Assembly (NCBI GenBank): GCA_963402885.1
Contig: OY727099.1
Location: 21,161,001 to 21,225,000, forward strand
DNA: 64,000 bases
Direction: 5' to 3'
DNA from: Antedon bifida
Taxonomy: Eukaryota; Echinodermata; Crinoidea; Comatulida; Antedonidae
Each line of letters opens with the position of its first letter. Within the stretch, counting starts at the first letter, position 1. Shown here piece by piece: positions 12,601-24,100 of this stretch. The position numbers and the translations under genes are program-made. The notes beneath the pieces are model-generated. The model had not been told where the DNA came from. It worked only from the letters and a program-made list of their open reading frames with translations, and ran no database searches.

Positions 12601-14395
12601 TTCATTTCATTTCATTTATTTATTCGACCAATACACAGATACAGAACAGAAACAGAGCACAATGGTCAGAGGCAACTAAAGCAAAACAATTACTATAACT
12701 CAAAGAGTCAGTTGCCCCTTAAAAAAATCGAAATACAAAAACTATTGCACCAAGTAAAACAATTGTACAAGCTCGGTACATAAATATACACATTTAAAAG
12801 ATAAAAAGATTAAAAATTGGAAAAACATCCTTTCAATGAGGTAATGTCGGACTTTCGAAAAAAAAAAGCATGTTAAAGAGACCTCAACTGCTGAATTTCT
12901 TAAATCATCAGGAAAAACTGCCTACACACGTGGAAATAAATTGACAAGAGAATTACTCACGGCTGTGGTGCGGGCAAATTGGTGTCTAAACAAAAGTGAG
13001 TCGGAATGCCTTGCATTGACCGAGACACCTTCGACGATACATGAACAGTCAGTTATACCATAGAGACATTTAACAACAAAAGAAATCAGCATGTAATCAC
13101 GCCGGGAGTTCAAAATTAACATACCAAGCCGTCTAAGTCGATCAGTGTATGGTATTTCCCCCTTTTTAACTATGATAATCCGTCTGGTGGCAAACCTCTG
13201 AATATGTTTGTGTTTGGGGCAGCCCATATTCAATTATTGGTAAAATTAAAGATTTATAAAGGCAATTTAAAACAACAGAATTGGCACCTCCTGTAATTCT
13301 GAAGATTAAACCAGCAAATTTGTTAGCTTTTGAAACAACGTAATCTACATGATTATTCCATGACAGTCTGCTGTCAAGAATAACACCAAGATACTTATGC
13401 TCACGTGTTGCATCTAATTTAAGACCATTCATAAAATACATATTTTCATTTTCATAACTTTAGTTTTGCTGGCATTAAAAATCATTTGGTTATTATCAGC
13501 CCATGTATTAAGGTGATCAAGATCATCTTGTAATGCCACTGCATCGCATGCAGAATTAATTGGCTGATAAATCAGGGCATCATCAGCAAAACGAACACAA
13601 TGAGATTTTAACAATAGCGACAATTCATTGACAAAAATGTTAAACAGTAAAGGGCCTAGTACACTTCCCTGGGGATACACCAGATGTAACGGGCAGGCTT
13701 TGAGAGCACGTACCTCCAAACTGAACAGATTGAAATCTATTCGTAAGGAACGAACATATCCAATTCCAAACTGGGCCTTGGATATTGTATTGAGATGACA
13801 ATTTATTAAGAAGGAGGTGGTGGGGTAGTTTATCAAACGCTTTAGACATATCTAGAAAAATAACTGAGGTTGTCGTTGATCCAGAATACACATGCACATG
13901 ATTTTCGTTTAATAAAACCATGTTGGTTAGGTGACATCAGGCAAAGCTTAGTTAAGTGGATATTAAGGGAATTAGAGACATTTTTTTCCATAGATTTGCA
14001 AATTATTGAAGTTAATGCTATGGGCCTATAATTAGTAAAGGAAGACGGATTACCAGATTTTAGAACAGGGACGACAACGGAATGCTTCCAGTCATTAGGT
14101 AACTGCCCTATACTTATAGAACATTTGAAAAGGGAGCAGAGAAGGTAGGCAATTACAGGAGATATCGCTTGCAGGAACCTAGCGGATAAGTTATCTCGGC
14201 CAGGGGACTTATTGGCTGAAAAGGAGTTAATAACTTTAAAAACATCGTGGGGTGTAATATCTATACTTCAAGTGGGGGGAAATCAGTAGAACTGAAAGGA
14301 CAAGGAAGCGCGCTAACAGGTAAAGGACCAGGCAGGTTAAAAACAGAGGTAAAATAGTTCTTAAACTCGTTTGAACTATCAGCAGGTGATTTAAG
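12601..14395 (-). mobile_element. 5'-truncated non-LTR retrotransposon (CR1/Jockey type), decayed
   Basis: On the minus strand the reverse transcriptase can be followed in pieces over several frames. First comes a fingers region (KSPGRDNLS, LPNDWKHSVVVPVLKSGN, NYRPIALTS), then LDMSKAFDKLPH, then PQGSVLGPLLFN and the catalytic FADD motif at about 13575. Thumb and C-terminal parts follow (KYLGVILDSRLSW, IEYG, then a YTDRLRRLGML block). Frameshifts and stops separate the pieces, so it is dead. The 3' end, at the low coordinate, is a short ATGAA-rich tail. Both sides are flanked by the same GATTTTGAATA minisatellite motif. Confidence 0.85.
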
Positions 14396-14470
14396 ATTTT
14401 GAATAGGAAGATAATGAGATGATTTTGAATATGACGATAATGATGATTAGGATATTGATAAATATGGCGA
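14396..14470. repeat. Minisatellite, right part
   Basis: Continuation of the roughly 29-bp array interrupted by the LINE. GATTTTGAATAGGAAG and GATTTTGAATATGACG units are followed by degenerate GATGAT repeats to about 14640. Confidence 0.7.
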
Positions 14471-15434
14471 TGTTAGCGGTGATGAGGATGATGAAGAATA
14501 AGGGATGATGGATATTGTGATGATGAATGTGAAAAAGAAAATGAGCATGGTGATGGTGTTGGATATGGTGATGAGTATGTAGATAATGAATGCTTATGAG
14601 GCTGATGATAGATATGGTGAAGATGATGTTGTTGATAAGTAGGTCTATAATGCATACGGATGAGCCTAGAGTAATTCAGCCAAATAACTCCACTAAATTT
14701 AAACATGGTAACTGAATCAATGCATTCATCAACTAACATTGATGCACGGTAAAAGACAAAAATAAACTTTAAATGTGCATGCGGAATCACGTGTATGCAA
14801 TACGTTAGATGATACCTTACGAAGTGAACCAGTTAAAATTCAAACACAAAAGAAAGTGTCCCTTTTGAAGACGGAAGAAAAAAACAGATAGTGGGACTGG
14901 AGCTTAAGTTGGCCATTAGTCGTAGCCATTTTAGTTTTTTGTTTATTTTATGAACGGACCGCGCGTGTGAAAGGTACAGTAGTTTAAAAATAACAATTAT
15001 ACTGCAAATTAATAAAGATTATTAAATATTCGCCATAAAGAATCGGAATATATTGTGGGGAATAGTATTATAAAATTACATAGGGAGATTTGATGATAAG
15101 ACATTAATCGAGTGAAATCCCGATAGCTGAGTTTTATCATGGAGGAAAAAATAAATTAAATTATAAATAAATTATTTATTGTTTCCTCCATGGTTTTATT
15201 AAGTAAGCTGGCAGGAATAACTGTAGGCTAACTGTGTCCTGTTAGGACCGAGATGTCTGCCCATGTTGCAAGCCGTAATGTCTTCTTTCTTGGGCCGAAA
15301 TGGCCCACTCTGTCACGGCAGTTAGTTTCAAAAGATGTTTAAATTAAATAATGTATTAATACTTATTAGGATGATATTTATTTGAATAAACGCCTCTCCA
15401 ATAAAACATCACTTTGAATAATAATCAATTGGAG
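14471..15434. other. Intergenic or intronic sequence
   Basis: Degenerate GATGA repeats extend to about 14640; after that I see no exon. In particular I found no Rab39 first exon with a GDSxVGKS P-loop here. The segment 15285-15362 is the reverse complement of a repeat also present at 4376-4460. Confidence 0.4.
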
Positions 15435-15826
15435 TATTGCTCGTTTTTGACATTTCAAATCGTAAAAGTTTCGAGCATCTACAGGAATGGTTCCTAGAGG
15501 CTCAAGAAAATGTAATTTACCCAAGAAGCGTTGTGTACATGATAATCGGTCACAAAAGTGATTTAAAAGAATTACGGCAAGTAGCTGTGGAAGAAGGCGA
15601 GAAGTTTGCGAAAGCTTACGGAATGAAGTATATAGAAACATCCGCAAAAGCATGTATTAACGTAGAGGCTGCGTTTTCGGTGATGGCTAAAGAAATTTAC
15701 GTGAAACTTCAAGAAGGAGAAGTGGAGATGCATGAGGGATGGGATGGCATTAAAGGTGGTTTCTCAACTCCGAGAGAAACTCTGCGACTAGAAGAGCCAC
15801 CACAAAGACAACGGATATGTTGTTGA
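15435..15826 (+). CDS. Rab39-like small GTPase, C-terminal exon
   Basis: Encodes the second half of a Rab GTPase involved in vesicle traffic. Visible are LLVFDISNRKSFEHLQEW, the G4 guanine-specificity motif in Rab39 style (GHKSD), AYGMKYIETSAK (G5), INVEAAF, the Rab39-typical EGWDGIKGGF near the C-terminus, and a terminal Cys-Cys for geranylgeranylation before TGA. The P-loop and switch regions are absent, so at least one 5' exon is missing. The best acceptor is the AG at 15433-15434, giving phase 1. Its pyrimidine tract is poor, and a stop lies just upstream in frame (15422-15424). In human RAB39B, as I recall it, the intron lies earlier, after codon 71. So this is either a lineage-specific intron position or a 5'-truncated copy; the intact frame favours a functional exon. 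Confidence 0.75.
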
Positions 15827-17543
15827 TGAGTATATAAATATACTAAAGAACATTTGAAGTATTATTTTTAATTGGTTTGCATGTAGGTTATCAGTGTATT
15901 ACGGTATACGCTGTGAAGGATGTTTCTGAACATAGTAGTTTAATGTTAATAGGTAAAATCTGTGTTCGTGACATTTCCCATAAAGTACTAAATCAAATTG
16001 AATTGCTTCACATGAGTGAACATAAATTATATTTAAACTAAAACAGATGACCATATTTGGTCAGGTTGTAAATATTCAATGTTTAAAAAAAAAAAAAAAC
16101 TCCCGAAATTATATAAAAATCATGTAAATTTATTAATAATAATTATGTTTTTAAAAGATTGATTTATATTATTACTCAAGAAATTGTGCACCGAATCATA
16201 ATGTATTAAATTTTCCCACAGACAAACCAAATTATAGTAAACTATTATGAATTGCAGTAGAGATATTTCCCATGTGTATTATCATACTTGCTCAGATAAG
16301 CACCGTCCCTGTTAGAAAAGGAACACTCTGAGCTGGCCTATGATTAAATTTTATCAAAGCCTTTTTTTTGTATTAAAAAAATCTGCCTAGATAGTACAGT
16401 AGCTGTTGACATGGCCTAGCTAAGAGCACCCTTTTCATTTTAAGTGCCAATCGCACATTTTTGCGAATCTGGTTTTTCACATTTTATGTTATAAATACTA
16501 ATAAATGATACTTAATATGAAAGTATCATTTCTCCCACCTAAACAAAAATATATTTATTGAAATTAAAATCATGTGTATTTTGTTTTTATAAATCAAATT
16601 TTAACTAATATTTACTATTAAATCTTGACATGATTGTCCAATGTTCCATAATGAATCTTAATTTTAAAGAATGAATGGGATAGTCTACTCATCTTGTAGT
16701 TGGTGATTTGCCTAGCTATAAGAAATAAAAAAAAATGTTCAAATTATTTTGATAATTATTAGAACCTTAAAATTAAAAAAAATTAAAATCAATTTTAGAT
16801 AATTGAAACCTTTCAAAACATTATGGCAATATTTTGTATTTACAGTATTTTTAATTTTTATATTATATCTAAAACTCGACTGACTTACACTTATATTATT
16901 TAGCCAACTTATAAAATAATTATACTTCAATACATATACAATATTTTGTTTAACTATATTAAAATCTATACAGTAGATTATCTTAGATATTTTACATAGT
17001 TTTTTGCATGTATTTTTAGATTTAAATTTCTATTATTTTATATGAATTATATGGGTTTGCTTAGTTGTGTGATATACATCAATTAGTTTTAAGTATAATT
17101 TGTAAATGCATGTTTGATAGAAACTAAATATTATTTTTACAATTTTTTTTTACTTAAAAAAAATAATAATAAATAAAAATGACCATAAAATTATCCTAAA
17201 CAATATAAAACATACATTTATTAAAAAATTATTTTAAAAATACTGTGAAGTACTATTTTTCATTCCCAAACTTAACACAATACTATTATAAAGTTAATTT
17301 AAAATTATACAATTTTATGCGTATTGTTTTATTATTTTCAATTTAGTTAAGGAAAAAAATACATTTTAAATCATTTTAAATTTAAATGATCATGAATCAT
17401 TTTGTTAAAGCACAAACTCATAAATACATATTTATTATTTATGTTAACAATTTACATAATAGATTGAAGTGTGTGCAATGGTTTGCCAATAACATTGTGA
17501 AATATAACAGGAAACCACACCCACCAATAGCCAGGTTAACTAC
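15827..17543. other. AT-rich intergenic sequence
   Basis: No exon, tRNA or clear repeat was recognised. The stretch has homopolymer runs (for example 16087-16099) and AT-rich simple sequence. Short open frames have no domain content. Confidence 0.4.
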
Positions 17544-17711
17544 TTAAAGCTCTGTCCACACTATCAAACCAGTTTGATGAAAAAAGTGTGATGTGCCCAA
17601 ATATGGTAGTCATTGATATGCCCAAATATGGTACTGATATAACATCATCGTGTCTATGTGCACATCACATTTTTTTGTCACATAAAATTTGATAGTGTAG
17701 ACAGAGCTTTA
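17544..17711. mobile_element. MITE family 1, copy A
   Basis: Terminal inverted repeats read AGCTCTGTCCACACTATCAA at the left and its near-complement, ending GATAGTGTAGACAGAGCTTT, at the right. The sub-terminal block GTGTGATGTGCCCAAATATGG is also mirrored. TTAA abuts the left end and TTTA the right, suggesting a TTAA target. No coding capacity. Confidence 0.85.
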
Positions 17712-18954
17712 GTCTGTGTTCATCAAATATATATAAGATGCTTATTAAATACTACTATTGTTTTGTTTGTATTTAATTCATTTGTTTGTATTATGGAATG
17801 TATATGCAAACACAACTATCACCCCAAAATTAGCAAATAGTCTTTAAAACTTCAATTGTTGTATTCGATTGGGAACTTTCGTAGTCAACCAAGGCCGTGC
17901 GAGAGGTTATAAACAGACGAGGCAAAGATGCTTTATATATAATTATTTATATAAAATATGATGATCTGTGCTGGGGAATTGTGGTGGTGGTGAAAATTGA
18001 AAATGCTGGCCACGGCCCTGTCAACATAAATATTTGTTGAGTACTTTTTGTACTTGAATGGCAAGTTGTAAACAGATTGTGCATGATTAAAAAAAAAATG
18101 TTAAACAATGCAAGCCTTTTTCATTGACTGCAATCTCAACGCTCAAAATACTCCGTTAAATAAATAACGAACAGAAACATTTTACTCAACGGTAAAGTTC
18201 CAATCGAATATGAAAAATATGTTGAGGCTGTATATAGTGATACTGTATCTAAAGCAAAATGTGAAAATAACTCTTGTGAAGGAAAGGCCTGAATAGAAAA
18301 TAAAATTGTATATATTATGAAAAATATATACCTACACTTCCCATGTGCTTCTCTTATAATGTACCGTTATCTTTTTTATTTCCATGCCCAGACCTAAGAA
18401 ATATGTATTATATAACACCTAAATAAATTCCTGTCATTTTGATTGGACGATTGTGGGTCACATGGCATGCAATAGTACACACTATTGAATGGTCGTACTA
18501 TAGTATATAGTAGTATTCTAGTGGGTATTTATTAACAATTAGTAACAGTACCATATTGGTACCTTTTAATTATATTACAGCTTCTTCCCTTAAAAGTTGC
18601 CAAATATTAAATAAAAAAATCATATTTTGTAAAATTATAAAAGGTGTGGTATTTTTAAATGTTTTCTGTAAGTCTCTCTGTAATTTATTATATTTAATAT
18701 ATAATAACAAAGATGCCAAGGTCTTTTGAGTTGGGTAGAAACAGCTGCAATGATGACCACTAACATACTGTATACTGTACTTATTTACATAAAAAAAACA
18801 GCAGCATACTGTATGCCTGAATTGTACAAATTACATAATACAAATATAGAAATTTCGCTGAGGAAAAACATAATGTACGAAACTTTTATATATTCCTATT
18901 ATTTTAATTATCTGTTTCAGAAATAATGATAAATCATCAGTCTCTCTGGAAGTC

Positions 18955-19092
18955 TTAAGCTCTGCTATAGTATCAATTTGACAAAAAAGTGTGATGTGTC
19001 CAACTATGGTAGTGATATGACAATATCGTGTCCATATATGGTCACACATTTTTTTGTCACATAAAGTTTGATATCGTAGACAGAGGCTTTAA
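18955..19092. mobile_element. MITE family 1, copy B
   Basis: 138 bp, bounded by TTAA on both sides (18955-18958 and 19089-19092), with the GCTCTG...CAGAGGC termini and the GTGTGATGTGTCC block. This copy best shows the TTAA duplication expected of piggyBac-type transposition. Confidence 0.8.
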
Positions 19093-19815
19093 ACGTTATA
19101 TATGTATCATTGGTACAGTACGATTGGTCTTTCACAAACAAAAACAACTTGGCACCTCTGTTATGACAATTACATTGACACTGATTTGATTCTGTTTTAC
19201 TGTATCATATTTGTATGAATTTAAGTTAATATGGAGTTGTACTGTATGAACTATAAAATAATTTATGCAATGGATTTATTATATAATCTGTATTCATTAT
19301 CTTCATGTACTGTAAAAATTATGTCATGTTTTTTGTGCTCTGAAAATAGCTAAATCTTTAAAATCATAAAAATAACGTTTTATAGTAGAATTGGCAGTTT
19401 ATTAGTTTCCATTGACATAATTTCCGATGTTCTAGTTTTTATAACAAACAGTACACTGCCAATTTACAAATCGATGTTTGTTCATAGGCTGTTTATGTAG
19501 GGTCTACTGTGTCTTTTGGTCTTTTTTCAGGGTACAACAAATAATAGAGAATTGCAATATAAAATTTGTTTTGTGTTAATAACAATATTGAATGGTACTC
19601 ATGTTTGTGGTACAGTATAATCATAGAGGTATTATACAATTAGAGATTTAACTCAAAACATACTCCGAATATTGACCGCCAATCAGTTTGAAGCCGCACC
19701 AACTATGCAGTAACTAATGCACTAGACCTGCATTGCAGCATGTTGAGTGTATCCTATAAACGATAGTCGTATACGAATTTTTTTAATATTTACCAAACAA
19801 TTATTCTTTTCAATG

Positions 19816-20130
19816 CTAAAGATTATTGTCCCCCCTAAAAAAATATTTTTTTTACAATTTTTTTGTTGAATATTCCATTTTAATGTTACATAATAGTTAT
19901 TCACTTTGACCAAAACTGGATCGAAAAAAAATTATTTTCCTGAAAAAAATGTACCTGTAATTTAAACAAAAAATACCAAAATTGTCTGTCAGACAATGGT
20001 TTATTTTGTCTTTTTTTAAGTGAAATAACTTTTTTTTTCTACAGAAGTGAATAACTTTAAACTGCATGGCCTATTCAAAGTCTGATTCTATAAATATTTT
20101 TCATGTTTTTGGGAGACAATACATCTTTAA
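19816..20130. mobile_element. MITE family 2, copy A
   Basis: Ends read TAAAGATTATTGTCCCCCC and GGGAGACAATACATCTTTAA. The interior shares a GTCTGNCAGACAAT palindrome and the block GGCCTATTCAAAGTCTGAT with other copies. No coding capacity. Confidence 0.75.
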
Positions 20131-20523
20131 CGATATTAGTAATTTATAAAAACGGTACTGTGTTTAAAAAAGAAACATGTATACTGATTTGTGGTTTTCA
20201 AAATATTTTTGAACAGATAACGTGGTCATTTTGAAGATTCCCTACCCTGTTGGCATCACTTCACTATCTACAGTATTTAACTCTTTAGTTGTATAATACT
20301 CTACCTCTGGGTATAATATTTGTACATTAGTGGTATACCGACTATGTCCAGTTGTAGTACAAGTATTGTTAAGTGTGTATGTGTTACATCCCTCTATGCT
20401 GCTTTAGGTGTAACAATTAGTCCATAGACAGAAATGTGTTGTCTATGTACGATCCTCATTTAAATAATTCATATTCTTTATTTGAATAATCCTCACACCT
20501 GTAATAACACTAATATATCCATG

Positions 20524-20684
20524 CTAAAACTTTGTCTACACTATCAATCTTTATGTGACAAAAAATGTGCCCATATATGGACATGATGATGTCATATCAC
20601 TACCATATGTGGCCATATCACTACCATGTTTGGGCACATCACACTTTTTTGTCAAACTAGTTTGATAGAGTAGACAGAGCTTAA
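20524..20684. mobile_element. MITE family 1, copy C
   Basis: Inverted ends TTTGTCTACACTATCAAT and TTTGATAGAGTAGACAGAGC, with TTAA at the right edge. The internal ATATCACTACCAT motif is duplicated. It lies about 280 bp beyond the proposed last exon of the TPP1-like gene. Confidence 0.8.
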
Positions 20685-20862
20685 CAAATGCATCATAAAT
20701 GAGTTAACATAGAACAACCTCTGATTGAAATTCATAAACAGCAGTTGTATTATTTTGGTTGTTCTTTTTAATGACCTACATTTTCATGACAAATCAAGAA
20801 TTTAAACAAAAATGTTGGCAATGTCTATGGGCCTGTCTCAATACTACTAAGTAAAAAAAATG

Positions 20863-20868
20863 TTTATT
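20863..20868 (-). promoter_or_regulatory. ACD: Candidate polyadenylation signal of the TPP1-like gene
   Basis: AATAAA on the minus strand, about 95 bp after the proposed TAG stop. Confidence 0.45.
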
Positions 20869-20963
20869 TTATGATACAGTAGTTAAAACTATACTATACA
20901 ATATTCATGAAGTATAACATGTTTAAAACATTTTACTGGTACCCAGTCCTACATTTGATATTA

Positions 20964-21113
20964 CTATAAGCCACTTTGTAGCATTTTAGAAAGGAACGAT
21001 AAATAACTCCTCTCTATTTTATTATTGTTTAATGAGAATCGATGAATTTGTGAATAAATGTCTTCTGAAATGATAAATGCACTTATTTTGTCAATATCTT
21101 GTATCTCCATACG
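20964..21113 (-). CDS. ACD: Candidate terminal exon of the TPP1-like gene
   Basis: After an AACAG acceptor (phase 0, as exon 11 requires) the frame runs 49 codons to TAG at 20966-20964. It encodes RMEIQDIDKISAF and a leucine-rich end, SYLSFLSKMLQSGL. A short helical C-terminus would fit the TIN2-binding end of TPP1, but the similarity is too weak to claim. An AATAAA follows at 20868-20863. The pyrimidine tract is poor, so another terminal exon could be used instead. Confidence 0.4.
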   Translation of the reverse strand, partial: RMEIQDIDKISAFIISEDIYSQIHRFSLNNNKIERSYLSFLSKMLQSGL

Positions 21114-24100
21114 CTGTTTACTGATGATATTATTATTAGGGACTTTACGAAACACGACAGGAATCCACAGGACGGTGCTCATGAATAATTTATTCAAGAG
21201 CAACAAAGGTGGCAGAGCTTAGGGTGAAATTCCGTCGGCGTAAGTTTTTGAGGACGATAAAGTTGCCATTTTCCCGTTTACGGAGAACGACTAGAAATAA
21301 TGTACATATACTGTAACCTTACAGTTCAAATTACACTTAAACGTGGAAATTTCAAAACTCTAAATAATATTTGAACTTCTTATTTAATTGTTCAACGAAA
21401 TAACATTTTTATTGGGTTAAAATGGCTGTATTAAAAGCAATACATTCTGCACGGCGTTTGAATGCAAGGCTCCTAGCTAGGAAGGCTAGGCCTATGCTGT
21501 TCCTCCTCGCGCAAGGGTGCGTAACTAATAAAACGGCTATGTTGACTGTATTGATTTTATGCTCTAGCGAACACAGGATATTCGTCTTCCTCCTGTAACC
21601 GTCATGTTTCGTCCCAATTAGCGAGCTTTTGATTTGCGAAGATTAACAACCAAACTATGTTATTGTAAGTTCATTGTGCGCATGCTGAAATATTGGGACG
21701 TCTGTACTTTATCCTCACCTCTATGGACTTAGTGGGCTATTCTTGGCGTGTATGACCAAAATAACAACATGGTTTCCAGCCGACATTATTTGACCTAACC
21801 TAGGCTGGTCGTTGATCATTGGGCCCCGCAAATCAAAATCTCCCTAATAGTAGTGATGGTAGATCGCTCTAAATGTTATTTATCAGATCTTGAGATACTC
21901 AATACACCAGAGAAACAAGTCTTGCGAGGATTCGTCTTGCTGCTTGTGCTAAGTAATAAACAAAAGTAAGTTGATTTGATTACAGTAAACAATAGTAGGA
22001 ATAACAGTAAATAATTAGTATAATAATTACTATACCTAAAAAATGCCCAATGGCCTTCAACGCACATTGTCATCCAAACTGATTCGTGTACTGTATGTAT
22101 ATGCTAATTCACTTTATGAGTGGGGTTTGCCGAGTGGTTAAGACAGTGGAACCATACTCCATAGCATTATGACAAGAGGCACAATCGATCCATGGTTCTA
22201 ATGGTAGAATGAGTCTTCTCAGATAAGGATTATAAACCGTAGGTCCAGTGTACACATAATGCTCATGTGCACTTTAAGGAACCTACTTTTGTACATCTTT
22301 CGAGACAAGTAGGAGGTTACCAGAGCGTACCTCCGTACACAACCACTGTCGGGGACAGACCAAATAGCGCAGAACCGATGCGGTAGCCCTTAGGAAAGAA
22401 GCATGTACTTGAAGTACGTAACATTTAAGTCCACAATACATTAAGACGACATTATTTGTGGAATGCGCTTTATACAGTATATACAATTAACATTATATAC
22501 AGTAGTTATGAATATGATAAAATATTATTTTCCTACCTTTTGTGAAGCATGGTTGGTTTTAGGCTCTTTGGCAACATGATTGGTTTTGTGCTTTTTAAGA
22601 TTAGACTGTTCAGTTTGTTTTCTTGAAGTTGCAGCGATTTGATTGGACGAATGTGGTATATCATTCCCATCATTCACTTTACTGGTGCTTGAAATAGATA
22701 AATTAGTCTTTCGTTTTTTAGCTGGTTGTGAGCATGAAATGTCATCAGCTTTTTCTAAATGTTCTAATTTTTTTCTTTTTGCGGTAGATTGTGAATCTTG
22801 TAATCGAGCGCAATTTGTAACATTGTTCATTCTATCCAAACTTTGTTCACAATTTGTTTTCCGAGACCCGCTTTGGGTTTCAGTTTTCTGATTTTGATCC
22901 TCTGAACATTTTTCCGTGATTACCGCAGCCATTTCAAGATTTGTAGATTGGTTACGATTTGATTTGTTCATCGTGGGCGTATCTTGTATCAATATCATGC
23001 TATCCTGCGTCCAATCTTCCAACAAAGTATGTTTCACTTGGTTGCTCTTTAAACATTCTTCGTGGTTTTTGTTGGTACTTGAAACATCTTGCTGTGAAAC
23101 GGTCGAACAAGTTCTCACACAATCTGGTAAATTGCTGTCAAACGTGAAAGATGCTGAACCAAAGACGTTAGATTCTGAAATCAGAACAATTTACATTTTG
23201 TTGACACTGAAATTTGGTTTGTTTTGAAGATGGTGTTTTGGATTTCGAACATTGATGTTGGGGCGTAAATGTTTTGTTTTGGTTGTTAAGAATTGTCTGC
23301 GAGAAATCAGGCTTATTATTTAATAGTAGAGAGTTTTCCTATTCCTGACTACATGTTCTTGACTATTTGGATCTTAATCATTTTGGTTAGGCTATTTTAG
23401 TTAAGTGATTTAAACCTTAAGCCTGTAGTTTTTACTGTAGCTGCTACGCTGAATAGTGTTGCGGTTGTTTGCACACACAGCTGTGCTATCTTGTGCGTGT
23501 TTTAATTGAATTTGTGTTTTCAGACTCTACCAAAGAATAAAGTACGGTTAAAGTAACTACCACAAGTTTGTGTATCAATAGGGAGGTTTCGCAATGCTAC
23601 GAATATGAAAACGGATACGTCACACACACATATTCGTTTTTATAAGCTAGTACAAATTTGTTTCGCATGGTAACGAAATATTGAGGGCACCGTCCAAAAT
23701 ATGAATTTAGTAAGTAATTTGAACGAAGCAGGTATGTGTTGCTTGGCTGCTTAGGCCTAGCGCAACATCAAAGCGAGTGAGGACTTTCAAAACTGCCATT
23801 TATCAAAATTGACCTGGCAGTTTAGTAAATTACTTTCAATAAATCTATAATTATATTATAATCATGAATCTTTCCTGATTCAAATGAAAAATGTGCAAAA
23901 TATATCAAAAACTATACTTGTTTTGTAGTTACGAATATGACTGGTGATATTCGTCAACACGAATAAGCTTTACAAATATGAATTGGGGATCAGCTCAAAA
24001 GTTTCACAAATGTGTAACATATATGTTTTTCGTATTCGTAAGGTTACGAAACCTCCCTATTGTCTGGATTAGACAGGCTTTACTGAAGTAAATGTAGTAG

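Noticed and set aside
21422-21599. A small gene starting MAVLKAIHS
   Set aside because: 58 codons, no known family, inside the proposed intron of the opposite-strand gene; only mentioned as CpG-richer DNA.
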